The notes under the pieces: generated by a model | The model's database searches: none | Told to the model about the DNA's origin: nothing | Seen by the model: only the letters and a program-made list of their open reading frames with translations | In this document: piece by piece, positions 36,407 through 45,496 of the stretch | Numbering within the stretch: the first letter of the stretch is position 1 | Layout of the letters: the number at the start of each line of letters is the position of its first letter | Translations under genes and position numbers: made by a program | From: an uncultured Pseudomonadales bacterium | GTDB taxonomy: Bacteria; Pseudomonadota; Gammaproteobacteria; Pseudomonadales; Azotimanducaceae | NCBI GenBank assembly: GCA_951813515.1 | Contig: OX638346.1 | Span: 1,109,617 to 1,173,616 of the forward strand | DNA: 64,000 nt | Direction of reading: 5' to 3'

Positions 36407-37003
36407 ATGACCGACATGGGCCTGTTCGACGCCATGTATCACTGCCGGGCAATGCGTCGCCTGAAGCCAGATCCGGTACCACGAGAGCTCCTGTTGAAGC
36501 TGGTTGATGCGGCCCACCAGGGACCCAGCGCCAGCAACAAACAGAACGACCGGTGGCTCGTCATCACCCGCGCCGATATCAAGCAGAAGGTTGCCGACCT
36601 GAACCGTGCCGCAGTCGACCGCTACGTAACGCTCGCTCCCGATGCACCACCCTCCGCATTCAAGTGGCAATACGACAACCTTCAATCCGTACCGGCCATC
36701 ATCGTTGGCGGCCTCGTGCTGGATCAGAAAGGCGACAGCTTTCAGGATGGATACGCTGCCGGCGGCTCCATCTGGCCCAAGGTGCAGAACCTGCTGCTGG
36801 CAGCTCGCGCCCTGCAGTTGGCCGCATGCCCGACCAACCTGCCGTTGTTCGGGGATCGAGCGGCTGCCTACGCGGCCCTCAACGTCCCCGCCAACATGGA
36901 GCTCGCCTGCGTGATTCCGGTCGGCTACCCCATGGGGCGTTTCGGTCCGGTTACCCGGCGGCCGGTGGAAGAGATTGTCAGTTGGGATCAGTTCAGCGAC
37001 TGA
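36407..37003 (+). CDS. Nitroreductase family protein
   Basis: 198 aa from ATG at 36407 with GAGGAGGG upstream. FMN-binding nitroreductase fold: 'YHCRAMRRLKPDPVPRELL' (the RAMR/RSxR FMN-phosphate segment), 'AHQGPSASNKQNDRWLVIT' (FMN ribityl loop) and 'GGSIWPKVQNLLLAARAL' with the family's central helix. Typical reactions are NAD(P)H-dependent reduction of nitro or quinone groups, or dehalogenation-type chemistry; the substrate is unknown. A second copy of its last codons and 3' flank lies at 39815-39880. It sits 96 nt upstream of a PhyH-type oxygenase; the two were probably duplicated as a unit. Confidence 0.87.
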   Translation: MTDMGLFDAMYHCRAMRRLKPDPVPRELLLKLVDAAHQGPSASNKQNDRWLVITRADIKQKVADLNRAAVDRYVTLAPDAPPSAFKWQYDNLQSVPAIIVGGLVLDQKGDSFQDGYAAGGSIWPKVQNLLLAARALQLAACPTNLPLFGDRAAAYAALNVPANMELACVIPVGYPMGRFGPVTRRPVEEIVSWDQFSD

Positions 37004-37099
37004 CTCGTCGCTCGACCGGCACGGCCCCGAGCGTCACGAAGATCGTCAGCAAATGATCAAATCGTCGAAGGTCATATGACGATGTCTAGGAGAATACAG

Positions 37100-37900
37100 G
37101 TGAGACCAAACACCACATTTGATGTTGACCTTACAGAGGAGCAGATCGCGTCTTACCGCGAAAACGGTTTTCTGAGCGTTGAACGCATTACCACCGACGA
37201 GGAAGTGGGGTGGATCAAGGAGATCTACGATCAACTCTTTGATCAGCGGGCAGGCGAGGACAAGGGTCTGTTCTATGATCTGGCAGCACCACGGGGACAC
37301 TCTGGACGTGACCTGCTACCCCAAGTACTTGGCCCGGACTTTACGTATCCAGAACTTCGCGAAAGCCAGTATTACAAAAATGCGCTCAAGCTCGGTACCG
37401 CCCTGCTTGGGGTCGACGAAAAGGTCACCGCAGGCGGGCACATGATTTTCAAGCCAGCGCAATACGGCGCCGAAACGCCGTGGCACCAGGATGAAGCCTA
37501 TTGGAATCCAGATGTATACCTTAACAGCCTCAGCGTCTGGTTGGCTGTGGATGCAGCGACGGTGGAAAGTGGCTGCATGCAATTCATTCCGGGCTCGCAC
37601 AAAGAGGAAGTCCGTTGGCATCGGCACATCGAAAACAACCCGTTGATTCACGGATTGATGACCGATGACGTCGATCCGACCAAGGCCGTTGCCTGTCCTC
37701 TTGCACCGGGGGGCGCAACCTTCCACCACAGTCGAACCCTGCATCACACTGCCCCAAACACGACGGATAATCCTCGCCGCGCTTACATCCTTGTGTGTTC
37801 CGGGCCGACAAAGAAGCGCGACAAACCTGCGCCCCGCCCCTGGACCGACGACGAGCGGGAGGCCCTGGCCAAGGCTGGAATTGACGTGCAGGTCTTCTGA
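37100..37900 (+). CDS. Phytanoyl-CoA dioxygenase (PhyH) family protein, first copy
   Basis: 266 aa from GTG at 37100, preferred because AGGAGA lies 7 nt upstream; ATG at 37076 would add eight residues. Fe(II)/2-oxoglutarate oxygenase with a double-stranded beta-helix. Metal ligands are His and Asp in 'TPWHQDEAYWNPDV' and the distal His in 'FHHSRTLHHTAPN'; the Arg in 'NPRRAYILVC' would bind 2-oxoglutarate. 'MQFIPGSHKEEVRWH' is typical of PhyH. It hydroxylates an unknown substrate. Its 3' end has a degraded copy at 36291-36386. Convergent with the first solute-binding protein gene (22 nt apart). Confidence 0.9.
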   Translation: MRPNTTFDVDLTEEQIASYRENGFLSVERITTDEEVGWIKEIYDQLFDQRAGEDKGLFYDLAAPRGHSGRDLLPQVLGPDFTYPELRESQYYKNALKLGTALLGVDEKVTAGGHMIFKPAQYGAETPWHQDEAYWNPDVYLNSLSVWLAVDAATVESGCMQFIPGSHKEEVRWHRHIENNPLIHGLMTDDVDPTKAVACPLAPGGATFHHSRTLHHTAPNTTDNPRRAYILVCSGPTKKRDKPAPRPWTDDEREALAKAGIDVQVF

Positions 37901-37922
37901 AACTGAGTTCGGCCCACCGAAG

Positions 37923-39752
37923 TCAGAAACTGATTCGCGCTGCCTTCTCCGCATCGAACCACCAGCCATCCGGGAACGGCGTTACATACATCTCGTCTGG
38001 CAGGTCGGGCCTGCCGAATTTGTCCCAATAAACGATGCGGGTGTCCCCGAGGGCATCCAGCGGGAACTGGTAATAATTCCATAGCAGAACACGATCGAGC
38101 GCCCGGCAGGCGGTCACAAACCCATCGAGGTGTGTCGCACCGAGCGCTGCCTCGACCATGGCATCGACCGCCGGGTCGGCAAGGCCGGAGGCGTTGAGGT
38201 AAAGGGTCGATGAGGAATGAAAAAAGGGTCGCAACTCCCAGGAGGGTGGCACCTCGATACCGCCGTACACCAGGATAGCGTCGTAGTCAGCGTTGCGCCG
38301 GCGATTGTAGTAGCCGGTGCTGTCGATCATGCGGATATGCCCCTGGATGCCCAGTATCGAGAGCGAACGCGCGTAGGGCAGGAGAATGCGCTGGTCTGCC
38401 CGCGAAAAGGACAGGAACTCGATCACAAAGGGTTCGCCTTCAGAATTGACCATCACGCCGTCTACGACCCGATAACCGGCTTCCGCGAGGAGTGTCCGCG
38501 CCCTCGACAAACCGTCACGATCAACGCCCACGCCATCTGTGCTGGGGAAGGAAAATGGGTGGGTGATTACCTTGGCGGGCAACTGCCCGCGATGCGGTTC
38601 GAGAAGCGCTTTTTCCGCTTCTCCCGGCAATCCCGAGGAAGCGAACATGGAGTCGGCAAAGAAGCTGTTGGCCCGGGTCAATTCGCCCCCGTGCAACGCC
38701 CGGATTTGCCACTCGAAGTCCAGTGCGTGGAACAGCGCCTCGCGTACGCGAATATCGTCGAATGGTTGGCGCCTCGCATTCAGCGCCAGGCGATACCGGG
38801 CGCCGCTCTGATTGCCGGACGCCAGTGTGCCCAGCACGAGCCAGCCGCGGTCGCGAGCGGGAACGTCGTAGGATGACAGCCAGTGCCGCGAGTCGGTCTC
38901 GGTCCACACGTCAAGCAGTCCCGCGCGCAGGGCTTCGCGGGCGATCGTCGCGTCCAGATAACGTTCGTAGCGAATGGTATTGAAGTTGAATTTGCCACGA
39001 TTCACCGGAAGATCCCTGGCCCAATAGTCCGGCACCCGCTCGTATGTGACGTAGCGACCTTGAGACACGCCTGTCAGTCGGTAGGGGCCGCTCTGTGGCG
39101 GCGGCGTCGTTATCGGTTCACTCAGATCCCGGTCGCGCCAGTAATGCGCGGGCACGATGGGCATGTAACCGAGGATGAAGAGTTGTTTGGCGATGTCCGA
39201 GTCGGCACGAATCTCGACGGTGAGTGCATTCAGGATGTTGACGTCAGTAATCCAGGCCAGCGCCCCCGCCCACCCGTGGGCCATGATGTCAGCGCGAAAG
39301 GTCTCCACCGAAAACTTGACATCCGTTGCGGTAATCGGTCTGCCGTCGTGCCACCGTGCCTGCGGGCGCAGCCGGAAAACGATTCGCCGACGGTCGGCGC
39401 TGAGGGCGATAGACTCGGCGAGACTGCCGTAATAGCCCGAGGGTTCGTCACCGGCGCGCTCGATCAGGTGATCGTAGGACCGGTAGAATCCCGGCGGCTG
39501 GTACATCGGCGACACGGTACTCAAGGGCTTGAGCCAGGGCAGCACCAGCGTACCGCCCTTCGGGGCGTCCACGTTGAGATAGTTGAAGTGCGGGAAGTCG
39601 GCGGGATATTTCAGTTCGTAGTTGGGTATCTGCGAGACGCCGTAGCGGAACTCGAGCGGTTGCGTATCGGCAACGGCGTGCGCCAAAAGGTGTATCGACA
39701 GGGCGAACAGCAACAGGGCGGATTTCTTGCTTCCAGTGCGCGGTTTTTCCAT
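37923..39752 (-). CDS. ABC extracellular solute-binding protein, family 5 (YejA-like), first copy
   Basis: 609 aa from ATG at 39752 ('MEKPRTGSKKSALLLFALSI'), a signal peptide ending near HAVADTQP. Large cluster-C periplasmic binding protein (SBP_bac_5). 'NYLNVDAPKGGTLVLPWLKP' carries the DAPKGG motif of the YejA branch, known for peptide-like cargo such as microcin C. 'FRLRPQARWHDGRPITATDV' and 'DDIRVREALFHALDFEW' are standard for the family. No permease or ATPase gene lies nearby, so it must use a transporter encoded elsewhere or act in another way. Antiparallel to its homologue at 39819. Confidence 0.9.
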   Translation of the reverse strand: MEKPRTGSKKSALLLFALSIHLLAHAVADTQPLEFRYGVSQIPNYELKYPADFPHFNYLNVDAPKGGTLVLPWLKPLSTVSPMYQPPGFYRSYDHLIERAGDEPSGYYGSLAESIALSADRRRIVFRLRPQARWHDGRPITATDVKFSVETFRADIMAHGWAGALAWITDVNILNALTVEIRADSDIAKQLFILGYMPIVPAHYWRDRDLSEPITTPPPQSGPYRLTGVSQGRYVTYERVPDYWARDLPVNRGKFNFNTIRYERYLDATIAREALRAGLLDVWTETDSRHWLSSYDVPARDRGWLVLGTLASGNQSGARYRLALNARRQPFDDIRVREALFHALDFEWQIRALHGGELTRANSFFADSMFASSGLPGEAEKALLEPHRGQLPAKVITHPFSFPSTDGVGVDRDGLSRARTLLAEAGYRVVDGVMVNSEGEPFVIEFLSFSRADQRILLPYARSLSILGIQGHIRMIDSTGYYNRRRNADYDAILVYGGIEVPPSWELRPFFHSSSTLYLNASGLADPAVDAMVEAALGATHLDGFVTACRALDRVLLWNYYQFPLDALGDTRIVYWDKFGRPDLPDEMYVTPFPDGWWFDAEKAARISF

Positions 39753-39814
39753 GCGATACCACTTGTATGCCGCCGTATCGTACGCGCCCACACTACGCCA
39801 ATCGTAGCCGGAGT

Positions 39815-39880
39815 TCAGTTGGGATCAGTTCGGGAGCTGATTCGTCGCTCGACCGGCAAGGATCCGAGCGTCACGAGATC
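39815..39880 (+). pseudogene. Remnant of nitroreductase 3' end and flank
   Basis: About 66 nt closely matching 36978-37044, the last codons of the nitroreductase plus its 3' flank (TCAGTTGGGATCAGTTC..., TCGTCGCTCGACCGGCA..., CCGAGCGTCACGA). Only small indels differ. The remnant merges into the 5' end of the second solute-binding protein gene. Confidence 0.8.
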
Positions 39881-41747
39881 ACCGATCCTGCACATCCTGT
39901 TGGGACTAACCGTCTTCGCCGGCGGGTCGATGTTCGCCAGCGAGCCCAGTCACGGCTTCGCGTACTTCGGGGAACCCAAATACCCGAAGGACATGGACCA
40001 CTTCGACTATGTGAACCCGGACGCGCCGAAAGGAGGGATGGCCAGGGTAGCCGGCATCGGTACATTCAATAACCTGAACCCTTTTGTCGACAAGGGAATA
40101 CTGGCCCTTTACATCGACCCGCGCATTTTCTCGATCACCCATGAGCGGCTGATGATGGAATCGGAAGACGAGCTGGCGACCTACTACGGTCGCCTGGCCG
40201 AGACCATCGAGGTCGCGGACGACTACAGTTGGGTCGAATACACGCTGCGCAAGGACGCGTACTGGCATGACGGCGTGCCGGTCACCGTGGACGACATACT
40301 CTGGACCTTCGATGCGTACAAGAACAAGGCGTCCGTCAGTTGGCGAAGCGCGTATCGGGACATCGAGCGGCTGGAGCGGACCGGACCCTGGTCGTTCAAG
40401 TTCCACTTCACCGAATCCGCCGAAAAGACCGGTCAGTTGATTATTCAAACCGCGATGTTCACGCCGCAGGCCAAACACTTCTACGAGAATCGCAGGTTCG
40501 ACGCAACGACGATGGAACCTCCTCTCGGCAATGGTCCCTACCGGATCGCGGAAGTGGACCCCGGACACAAGCTGGTATTCGAACGGGTCAAAGACTATTG
40601 GGCCAGAGACCTGGGCATCACCAGGGGCATGTACAACTTCGACCGCATCCGACTGACGTATTTTTTCGATCAAAGCGTCATGTTGCAGGCGCTCAGGGCC
40701 GGGGTATTCGACTATTACCGTGAACAGAACGAGAAGAGCTTTCACACGGCCTATGACTTTGTCGGCCGCCGCAAGGGCCTGTTCAAGGCCGAGACATATA
40801 CCATGGGCGGTGCGTATGGCATGCACTATGCCGTCGTGCTGAATATGCGAAAAGCGCTATTCAGGGACATCCGGGTACGGGAAGCTCTTACCCTGGCTTA
40901 CAACTTCGAGTGGGCCAATCGCGTGTTCTGGCACAACGGATTGGAGCGCAACAACTCGTATTTCGTGCGCTCTGGACTGCGGGCCAGGGGATTGCCGTCG
41001 AAGGAGGAACTGGCGATCCTGGAACCGCTTCGCGACCGGTTGCCGAAGCGGGTATTTACGCAACCTGTGGGGCTACCGAAAAATGCGCCTTACGGACGCA
41101 ATCGAGACACGCTGTTACAGGCTGACGCGCTACTGAGTGAAGCCGGCTGGGTGGTTGAAGATCTTGTGCGCGTCAATGAGAAGACGGGTGAACCATTCGC
41201 CTTCGAATTCATCGTTTCGCGCTCCGATTTCGAACTCATGCTGACGCCCTACGTGGACAATCTCAAACGCCTCGGCATCCGCACCGTGCTGCGCAAGGTG
41301 GAAAACAACCTGATGGTCAATCGGCTGAGAACCTACGACTACGACGCAACCATACGAAAGTTCTATACGTTTAACGTCCCCTATCCCTCCCGAATGCGCA
41401 GCCAGTTCACTTCGCAGTATGCGGATCCGCCGAACATGTTGAACTACGCCGGGATCAAGGATCCGGCTGTGGACTTTCTTGTCGAGAAGATCGCCCGGGC
41501 CAGGACCGAAGAAGAAATGAACACGGCGGGGCAAGCCCTGGACCGCGCACTATTGTGGAACTTCTATGTCATTCCCGATGGACACCCCGTTGGACGGCAT
41601 GCCTGTTACTGGGACCGGTTCGGACATCCACCCATCGGGGCCGAATACATGCGGTGGTCCGGCTTTCCCAACCTCTGGTGGCTCGACGAGCAGAAGAATG
41701 CCAGGGTGAATGCGGGTATCGCCGAGATGGATACAGACAGGGAATAG
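39819..41747 (+). CDS. ABC extracellular solute-binding protein, family 5 (YejA-like), second copy
   Basis: Up to 642 aa. Homologue of the protein at 37923-39752: 'DYVNPDAPKGGMARVAGI', 'YTLRKDAYWHDGVPVTVDDI', 'FRDIRVREALTLAYNFEW' align with it. A signal peptide is present ('SPILHILLGLTVFAGGSMFA'), but no ATG precedes it. A TTG at 39819, 5 nt after CGGAG, is the best start; the next ATG (39930) would cut the signal peptide. The TTG lies inside a nitroreductase 3' remnant, so the native start may have been lost in a rearrangement. Immediately followed (1 nt) by the beta-propeller gene on the same strand. Confidence 0.85.
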   Translation: MGSVRELIRRSTGKDPSVTRSPILHILLGLTVFAGGSMFASEPSHGFAYFGEPKYPKDMDHFDYVNPDAPKGGMARVAGIGTFNNLNPFVDKGILALYIDPRIFSITHERLMMESEDELATYYGRLAETIEVADDYSWVEYTLRKDAYWHDGVPVTVDDILWTFDAYKNKASVSWRSAYRDIERLERTGPWSFKFHFTESAEKTGQLIIQTAMFTPQAKHFYENRRFDATTMEPPLGNGPYRIAEVDPGHKLVFERVKDYWARDLGITRGMYNFDRIRLTYFFDQSVMLQALRAGVFDYYREQNEKSFHTAYDFVGRRKGLFKAETYTMGGAYGMHYAVVLNMRKALFRDIRVREALTLAYNFEWANRVFWHNGLERNNSYFVRSGLRARGLPSKEELAILEPLRDRLPKRVFTQPVGLPKNAPYGRNRDTLLQADALLSEAGWVVEDLVRVNEKTGEPFAFEFIVSRSDFELMLTPYVDNLKRLGIRTVLRKVENNLMVNRLRTYDYDATIRKFYTFNVPYPSRMRSQFTSQYADPPNMLNYAGIKDPAVDFLVEKIARARTEEEMNTAGQALDRALLWNFYVIPDGHPVGRHACYWDRFGHPPIGAEYMRWSGFPNLWWLDEQKNARVNAGIAEMDTDRE

Positions 41748-41748
41748 C

Positions 41749-43206
41749 ATGCGCATCAACAACGGCGGACCCGCCGCCAGCCTCGACGCCATCGTTCTCT
41801 TTGCTTTCGACGACCACAGCATCCCGTTTCAACACGGCGTGAAGCTGAACCTCGTAGGCAAGCAGGCCGGTCACGGCAACAAACCGGCGGTGCCGCTGGG
41901 AGAGGCGGGTGCCCACGACAGCTTGTGGATTGCTTATTACGGCACCGTCCTTGCGATCGATGGCGAGCTGTGGATGTGGTACCTGGGGCAAGGCCCGGAC
42001 GCGCACTGGCACCAGCGCGTCTGCCTGGCAAGGAGCAAGGACGGCCGCACCTGGGAGAAGCCCGACCTCGGGCTGGTCGAGTGGCACGGCAGCAAGCACA
42101 ACAACCTGGTGGACATGGGGGAGGACATGCACGTGCAGGCGTGCGTGATATTTCACGAGCCCGACGAAGTCGACCCGAACAAGCGTTTCAAGATGGCCTT
42201 CGAACCGCGCAAGCACTCGGCGCGCATCTGTGTCGCATATAGTGCAGATGGGCTGGTCTGGCGGGAGTCACCCAGGAATCCGGTGGGAGGCCGGGTCGAA
42301 ATGGCGGGCGGGACCAAGGTGGATGGTTGCTACTACCTGGCCGGCCAGGGAGGGAAACACGCTGTGGGAGTGCGCCAACTGGTCACCTGCGCCTCCTACG
42401 ACTTTGAACACTGGACCGATGCAACCTGCTCCGGCCTGCGGCGTAGCAACCTCTCTCCCCAGCCACTTGTGGCGGGCAAGAACACCGGCGAGCAGGTGCA
42501 CCTGGGCGCAGCACTGTGGAACCGCGGCAACGTCATCATTGGCTTTTTCGGCAAGTGGAACGGTCATCCATCCAACGACCGGCGCATGGTGACCATGGAC
42601 CTGGGCTTGGCCGTCAGCAACGACGCCCTCCACTACAGCGAGCCGATTCCAGACTTTCCCATCGTTTCAGCCGCCGAAGAGGGCGGGGGGATGAAGCGCA
42701 GAGAGTCGCTCACGCTTAACTTCCCCGCCCTGATCCAGGGCCAGGGTTTCGAGAACGTGGGGAATGAGACCTTGTTCTGGTATGCGCCGTGGCCGGAGGA
42801 GGCGAGCGACGGAGTGCGTGTCACCAGTTGGCCTCGGGACAGGCTGGGCTACTTCTCCCCGTACGAGGGCGGAATCTGGGTGTACGGGGACGGATCGGGC
42901 CCGCATTTCGTCTCCGCCCCCATCGACCTCGAAGGTGCCGCGGCACGACTTGCCGTGAACGTGGAAGGCATCAACGCGCACAGCTCCATCACCGCCGAGA
43001 TCCAGGATCAGGCGTTTCGACCGGTTCCGGGCTACGATCACGGCGCCAGCCAGGGCCCCGGCGGACCCGGCCTGGCTCAGACGATTACCTGGCAGAACCG
43101 TGACGTCATCGACGGAGTGACCGGCCCGATCCGGGTGCGTGTGGACTTCGGCGGCGTGCGCCCGGAGGACGTCCGGCTATACGCCGCATATCTCGACCCG
43201 GCGTGA
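41749..43206 (+). CDS. Beta-propeller protein, glycoside-hydrolase (GH32/GH43)-like
   Basis: 485 aa from ATG at 41749, one base after the preceding stop. Repeated blade-like motifs such as 'GTVLAIDGELWMWYLGQG', 'LARSKDGRTWEKPDLGLV', 'VAYSADGLVWRESPRNPV' and 'LAVSNDALHYSEPIPDFP' fit five-bladed propellers of the GH32/43/68 superfamily, followed by a beta-sandwich-like C-terminal part. No clear catalytic trio could be set, so enzymatic activity is uncertain; no signal peptide is visible. Co-transcription with the solute-binding protein suggests a role with the imported compound, which is inference. Confidence 0.62.
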   Translation: MRINNGGPAASLDAIVLFAFDDHSIPFQHGVKLNLVGKQAGHGNKPAVPLGEAGAHDSLWIAYYGTVLAIDGELWMWYLGQGPDAHWHQRVCLARSKDGRTWEKPDLGLVEWHGSKHNNLVDMGEDMHVQACVIFHEPDEVDPNKRFKMAFEPRKHSARICVAYSADGLVWRESPRNPVGGRVEMAGGTKVDGCYYLAGQGGKHAVGVRQLVTCASYDFEHWTDATCSGLRRSNLSPQPLVAGKNTGEQVHLGAALWNRGNVIIGFFGKWNGHPSNDRRMVTMDLGLAVSNDALHYSEPIPDFPIVSAAEEGGGMKRRESLTLNFPALIQGQGFENVGNETLFWYAPWPEEASDGVRVTSWPRDRLGYFSPYEGGIWVYGDGSGPHFVSAPIDLEGAAARLAVNVEGINAHSSITAEIQDQAFRPVPGYDHGASQGPGGPGLAQTITWQNRDVIDGVTGPIRVRVDFGGVRPEDVRLYAAYLDPA

Positions 43207-43246
43207 CGGCGGGCGAACTCTTACCAAACGATACAGGACACACAGT

Positions 43247-44104
43247 ATGGCCGAACTCCCCGTTGAAGCAGACCCTGGCGAACTCACCCGACTCGGGCTT
43301 GAGACCTACGCCCATGAACTGGATGAGCATGGATTGACGGTGGTCCCGCAATCGGTCCTCGGACTACCAGATGAGTTCTTCACTCATCTGCGAGATACCG
43401 TGTTGGCGGTGGCGAAACAACGAATCGGTGCCCGTTTCGATCTGAACCAGGGTCTGGACCGACCTTTAAGGGGCCGCCCGGCAGAGATCGGTCACGTCAT
43501 GATCACTCACCTGGTGGATCAGGTCCCAGCGTTTGAACAGGTGTTGACACATCCAGTGAAGAAGGCGCTGATGTCTCACCTGCTTGGCGTGACCCATCGG
43601 CTCTCCCATAGTAGTGCCTGGATCAAGTGGCAGACGCCCGACGACTGGGAGAAGGTGATGTCCACTGGAATGCATGCAGACCAAAGTCCCATGCCTACTC
43701 CGTGGAACTGTCGCGCGCCGCATATCGCCAACATGAACTGGCTGCTGACCGACTACACCCGAGAAGACGGTGCGCTGTCCTACGTTCCCGGGAGCCATCT
43801 GGAACAACGATTTCCTCCTGAGAAGGAGGCGATCGACCGAGCTGTACCCGTGGAAGCCCCTGCCGGATCGCTCGTCATCTTTCAGGGCTGTACCTGGCAT
43901 GGATCTTTTCGAAAAGAAACGCCTGGCCTGCGCATCAGCTTGCATGGGGTACATTGTCGACCGTATATCCTGCCGGGGCAGGACTATAAGGGGCAGATCC
44001 CGGAAAGAACTTACGCAGCCAGTAATGATCCTGACTACCTGCGCATGATCATGCGCGAAGATGAAGAGATGCTAGTACGCCCACCCTCCCCACTCGACAT
44101 CTGA
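43247..44104 (+). CDS. Phytanoyl-CoA dioxygenase (PhyH) family protein, second copy
   Basis: 285 aa from ATG at 43247. Fe(II)/2-oxoglutarate oxygenase: His and Asp ligands in 'STGMHADQSPMPTPW', distal His in 'IFQGCTWHGSFRKETP', and Arg in 'GLRISLHGVHCRPYIL' for 2-oxoglutarate; 'GALSYVPGSHLEQRFPPEKE' is the familiar PhyH loop. Only distantly like the copy at 37100, so it probably acts on a different substrate or position. It is the last gene on the plus strand of the solute-binding protein / propeller / oxygenase row; no terminator was noticed. Confidence 0.87.
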   Translation: MAELPVEADPGELTRLGLETYAHELDEHGLTVVPQSVLGLPDEFFTHLRDTVLAVAKQRIGARFDLNQGLDRPLRGRPAEIGHVMITHLVDQVPAFEQVLTHPVKKALMSHLLGVTHRLSHSSAWIKWQTPDDWEKVMSTGMHADQSPMPTPWNCRAPHIANMNWLLTDYTREDGALSYVPGSHLEQRFPPEKEAIDRAVPVEAPAGSLVIFQGCTWHGSFRKETPGLRISLHGVHCRPYILPGQDYKGQIPERTYAASNDPDYLRMIMREDEEMLVRPPSPLDI

Positions 44105-44247
44105 GGTCGGGGTCAACGCCATCTCAAAATTGGGGCAAAACAATGTGCCGACCGGTGAACACAAGCCCGAAGGAACCCCTTATCGGCTGGATGCGTGAAA
44201 TACGGAGCGATATGATCCCGGGGAACATTCAAGCGGGGGAGAGGACA

Positions 44248-45471
44248 ATGCTCGCGAATCGCACCGAACACCGATTGGGTCTTCTCATGCTTGCCATGGC
44301 GGTGTGGGCATCGAGTGCCTGGGCCGACGTTCGGGCCGATTTCAGCGCGGCCTACCGAGCGTACGAGCAACACCTTGAAGCCAATGAAACCGAACAGGCG
44401 CTGGCCGCAGCGAAAGACGCGTACCGGCTCGGATCGAAAGCGTTCGGCAAGGACAGCGTGAACGCCGCAAAACTGGCGATCAACTACGCCGCGTTGCTGA
44501 GCGATGTCGGACACTACAGGAAAGCGCGCAGGGCTCTGGACGGGAAACTGGAAGTTCTGGCAGAGCATTACGGCAACGGCGCCGTTGAGCTGGTTCCAAT
44601 CACGATGCAACTCGCGCGCGCTGCAAAAACACCCGACGATGCACTCGAGTACTTCCGACGCGTTGCCCGCCTGAGCAAGGGCTACGACGACAACCTGGTT
44701 GAGGCACAGAAAAACTTCGAGATCATGACGATCCTGCTTAGGGGCGGCGGCGACGTATTCATCGAGCCTTATGTCGACAGAACCTACGAGATTTATTCCG
44801 AACGGCTGCAACCGAACGATTTCCGCCTCGGCCTGATGTCCTACCACAAGGCGAGATGGGCGGTCGCCAGGGGCCACCACGATCAGGCCCTCGGCTATCT
44901 CCGTGGCGCGCTCATCGCCTTCGACAACCCCGAACGGGAACGCATGGGCGGTCTCGAGCGAACCGTGCGGATGCAAATGGTCGAAACGCTGGAGGAACTC
45001 GGCCAAAGCGATGCGGCCACCGAGCACTTGCTGTTATTGGGAGCACAGCAGGACTGGTCTCCCCAGGCGGAACCCGTTTACCGGCGAGCCGCGGTCGTCC
45101 CCATGGACACAATGAAAAAGCGGGCGAAGGGCGCGGTGACGCTTTCCTTCACCGTCGACAAGGAGGGTTTCGTGGTGAACCCGACCGTTGCCGAATCCAC
45201 CGAGCCGAGCTTCAACGACGCGGCACTGGCGATGGTCAAGGCGTTTCGCTACGCCCCCCGGTTCGTCGAAGGCAATCCGGTGGCGACGGCGGGGGTAAAA
45301 CACACCGAGGACTTCTCCTTCGGTTCGTCGGCAACCGGCTTCGCAAGAGCGAACTTTGAAAGGCCTCCCGTCCGCGGATTCATGAACGTCGACTTCAACG
45401 ACATGTCCGAGTGCGAAGAGGCCATCCCCGATGATCGCGTCTGCGGGTTCATGATGCCCGGAGTGAAATGA
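44248..45471 (+). CDS. Periplasmic TPR protein with C-terminal TonB domain
   Basis: 407 aa from ATG at 44248 with GGGGGAGAGG upstream. A signal peptide ('LGLLMLAMAVWASSAWADV') is followed by a helical, TPR-like region (about 30-270: 'NAAKLAINYAALLSDVGHYR', 'LGLMSYHKARWAVARGHHDQ') and a TonB C-terminal-like domain (about 275-365): 'YRRAAVVPMDTMKKRAKGAV', 'LSFTVDKEGFVVNPTVAEST', 'ALAMVKAFRYAPRFVEGNPV'. There is no Pro-rich span or membrane anchor as in classical TonB, so it would not energise receptors in the usual way. Periplasmic TPR-TonB proteins of this form are common and uncharacterised. Confidence 0.8.
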   Translation: MLANRTEHRLGLLMLAMAVWASSAWADVRADFSAAYRAYEQHLEANETEQALAAAKDAYRLGSKAFGKDSVNAAKLAINYAALLSDVGHYRKARRALDGKLEVLAEHYGNGAVELVPITMQLARAAKTPDDALEYFRRVARLSKGYDDNLVEAQKNFEIMTILLRGGGDVFIEPYVDRTYEIYSERLQPNDFRLGLMSYHKARWAVARGHHDQALGYLRGALIAFDNPERERMGGLERTVRMQMVETLEELGQSDAATEHLLLLGAQQDWSPQAEPVYRRAAVVPMDTMKKRAKGAVTLSFTVDKEGFVVNPTVAESTEPSFNDAALAMVKAFRYAPRFVEGNPVATAGVKHTEDFSFGSSATGFARANFERPPVRGFMNVDFNDMSECEEAIPDDRVCGFMMPGVK

Positions 45472-45496
45472 CCTGGCCGATACGCCCCATTCGCCC

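Noticed and set aside
38883..39818. 312-codon N-terminal extension of the second solute-binding protein
   Set aside because: It runs antisense through the first solute-binding protein gene and would bury the signal peptide inside the protein.
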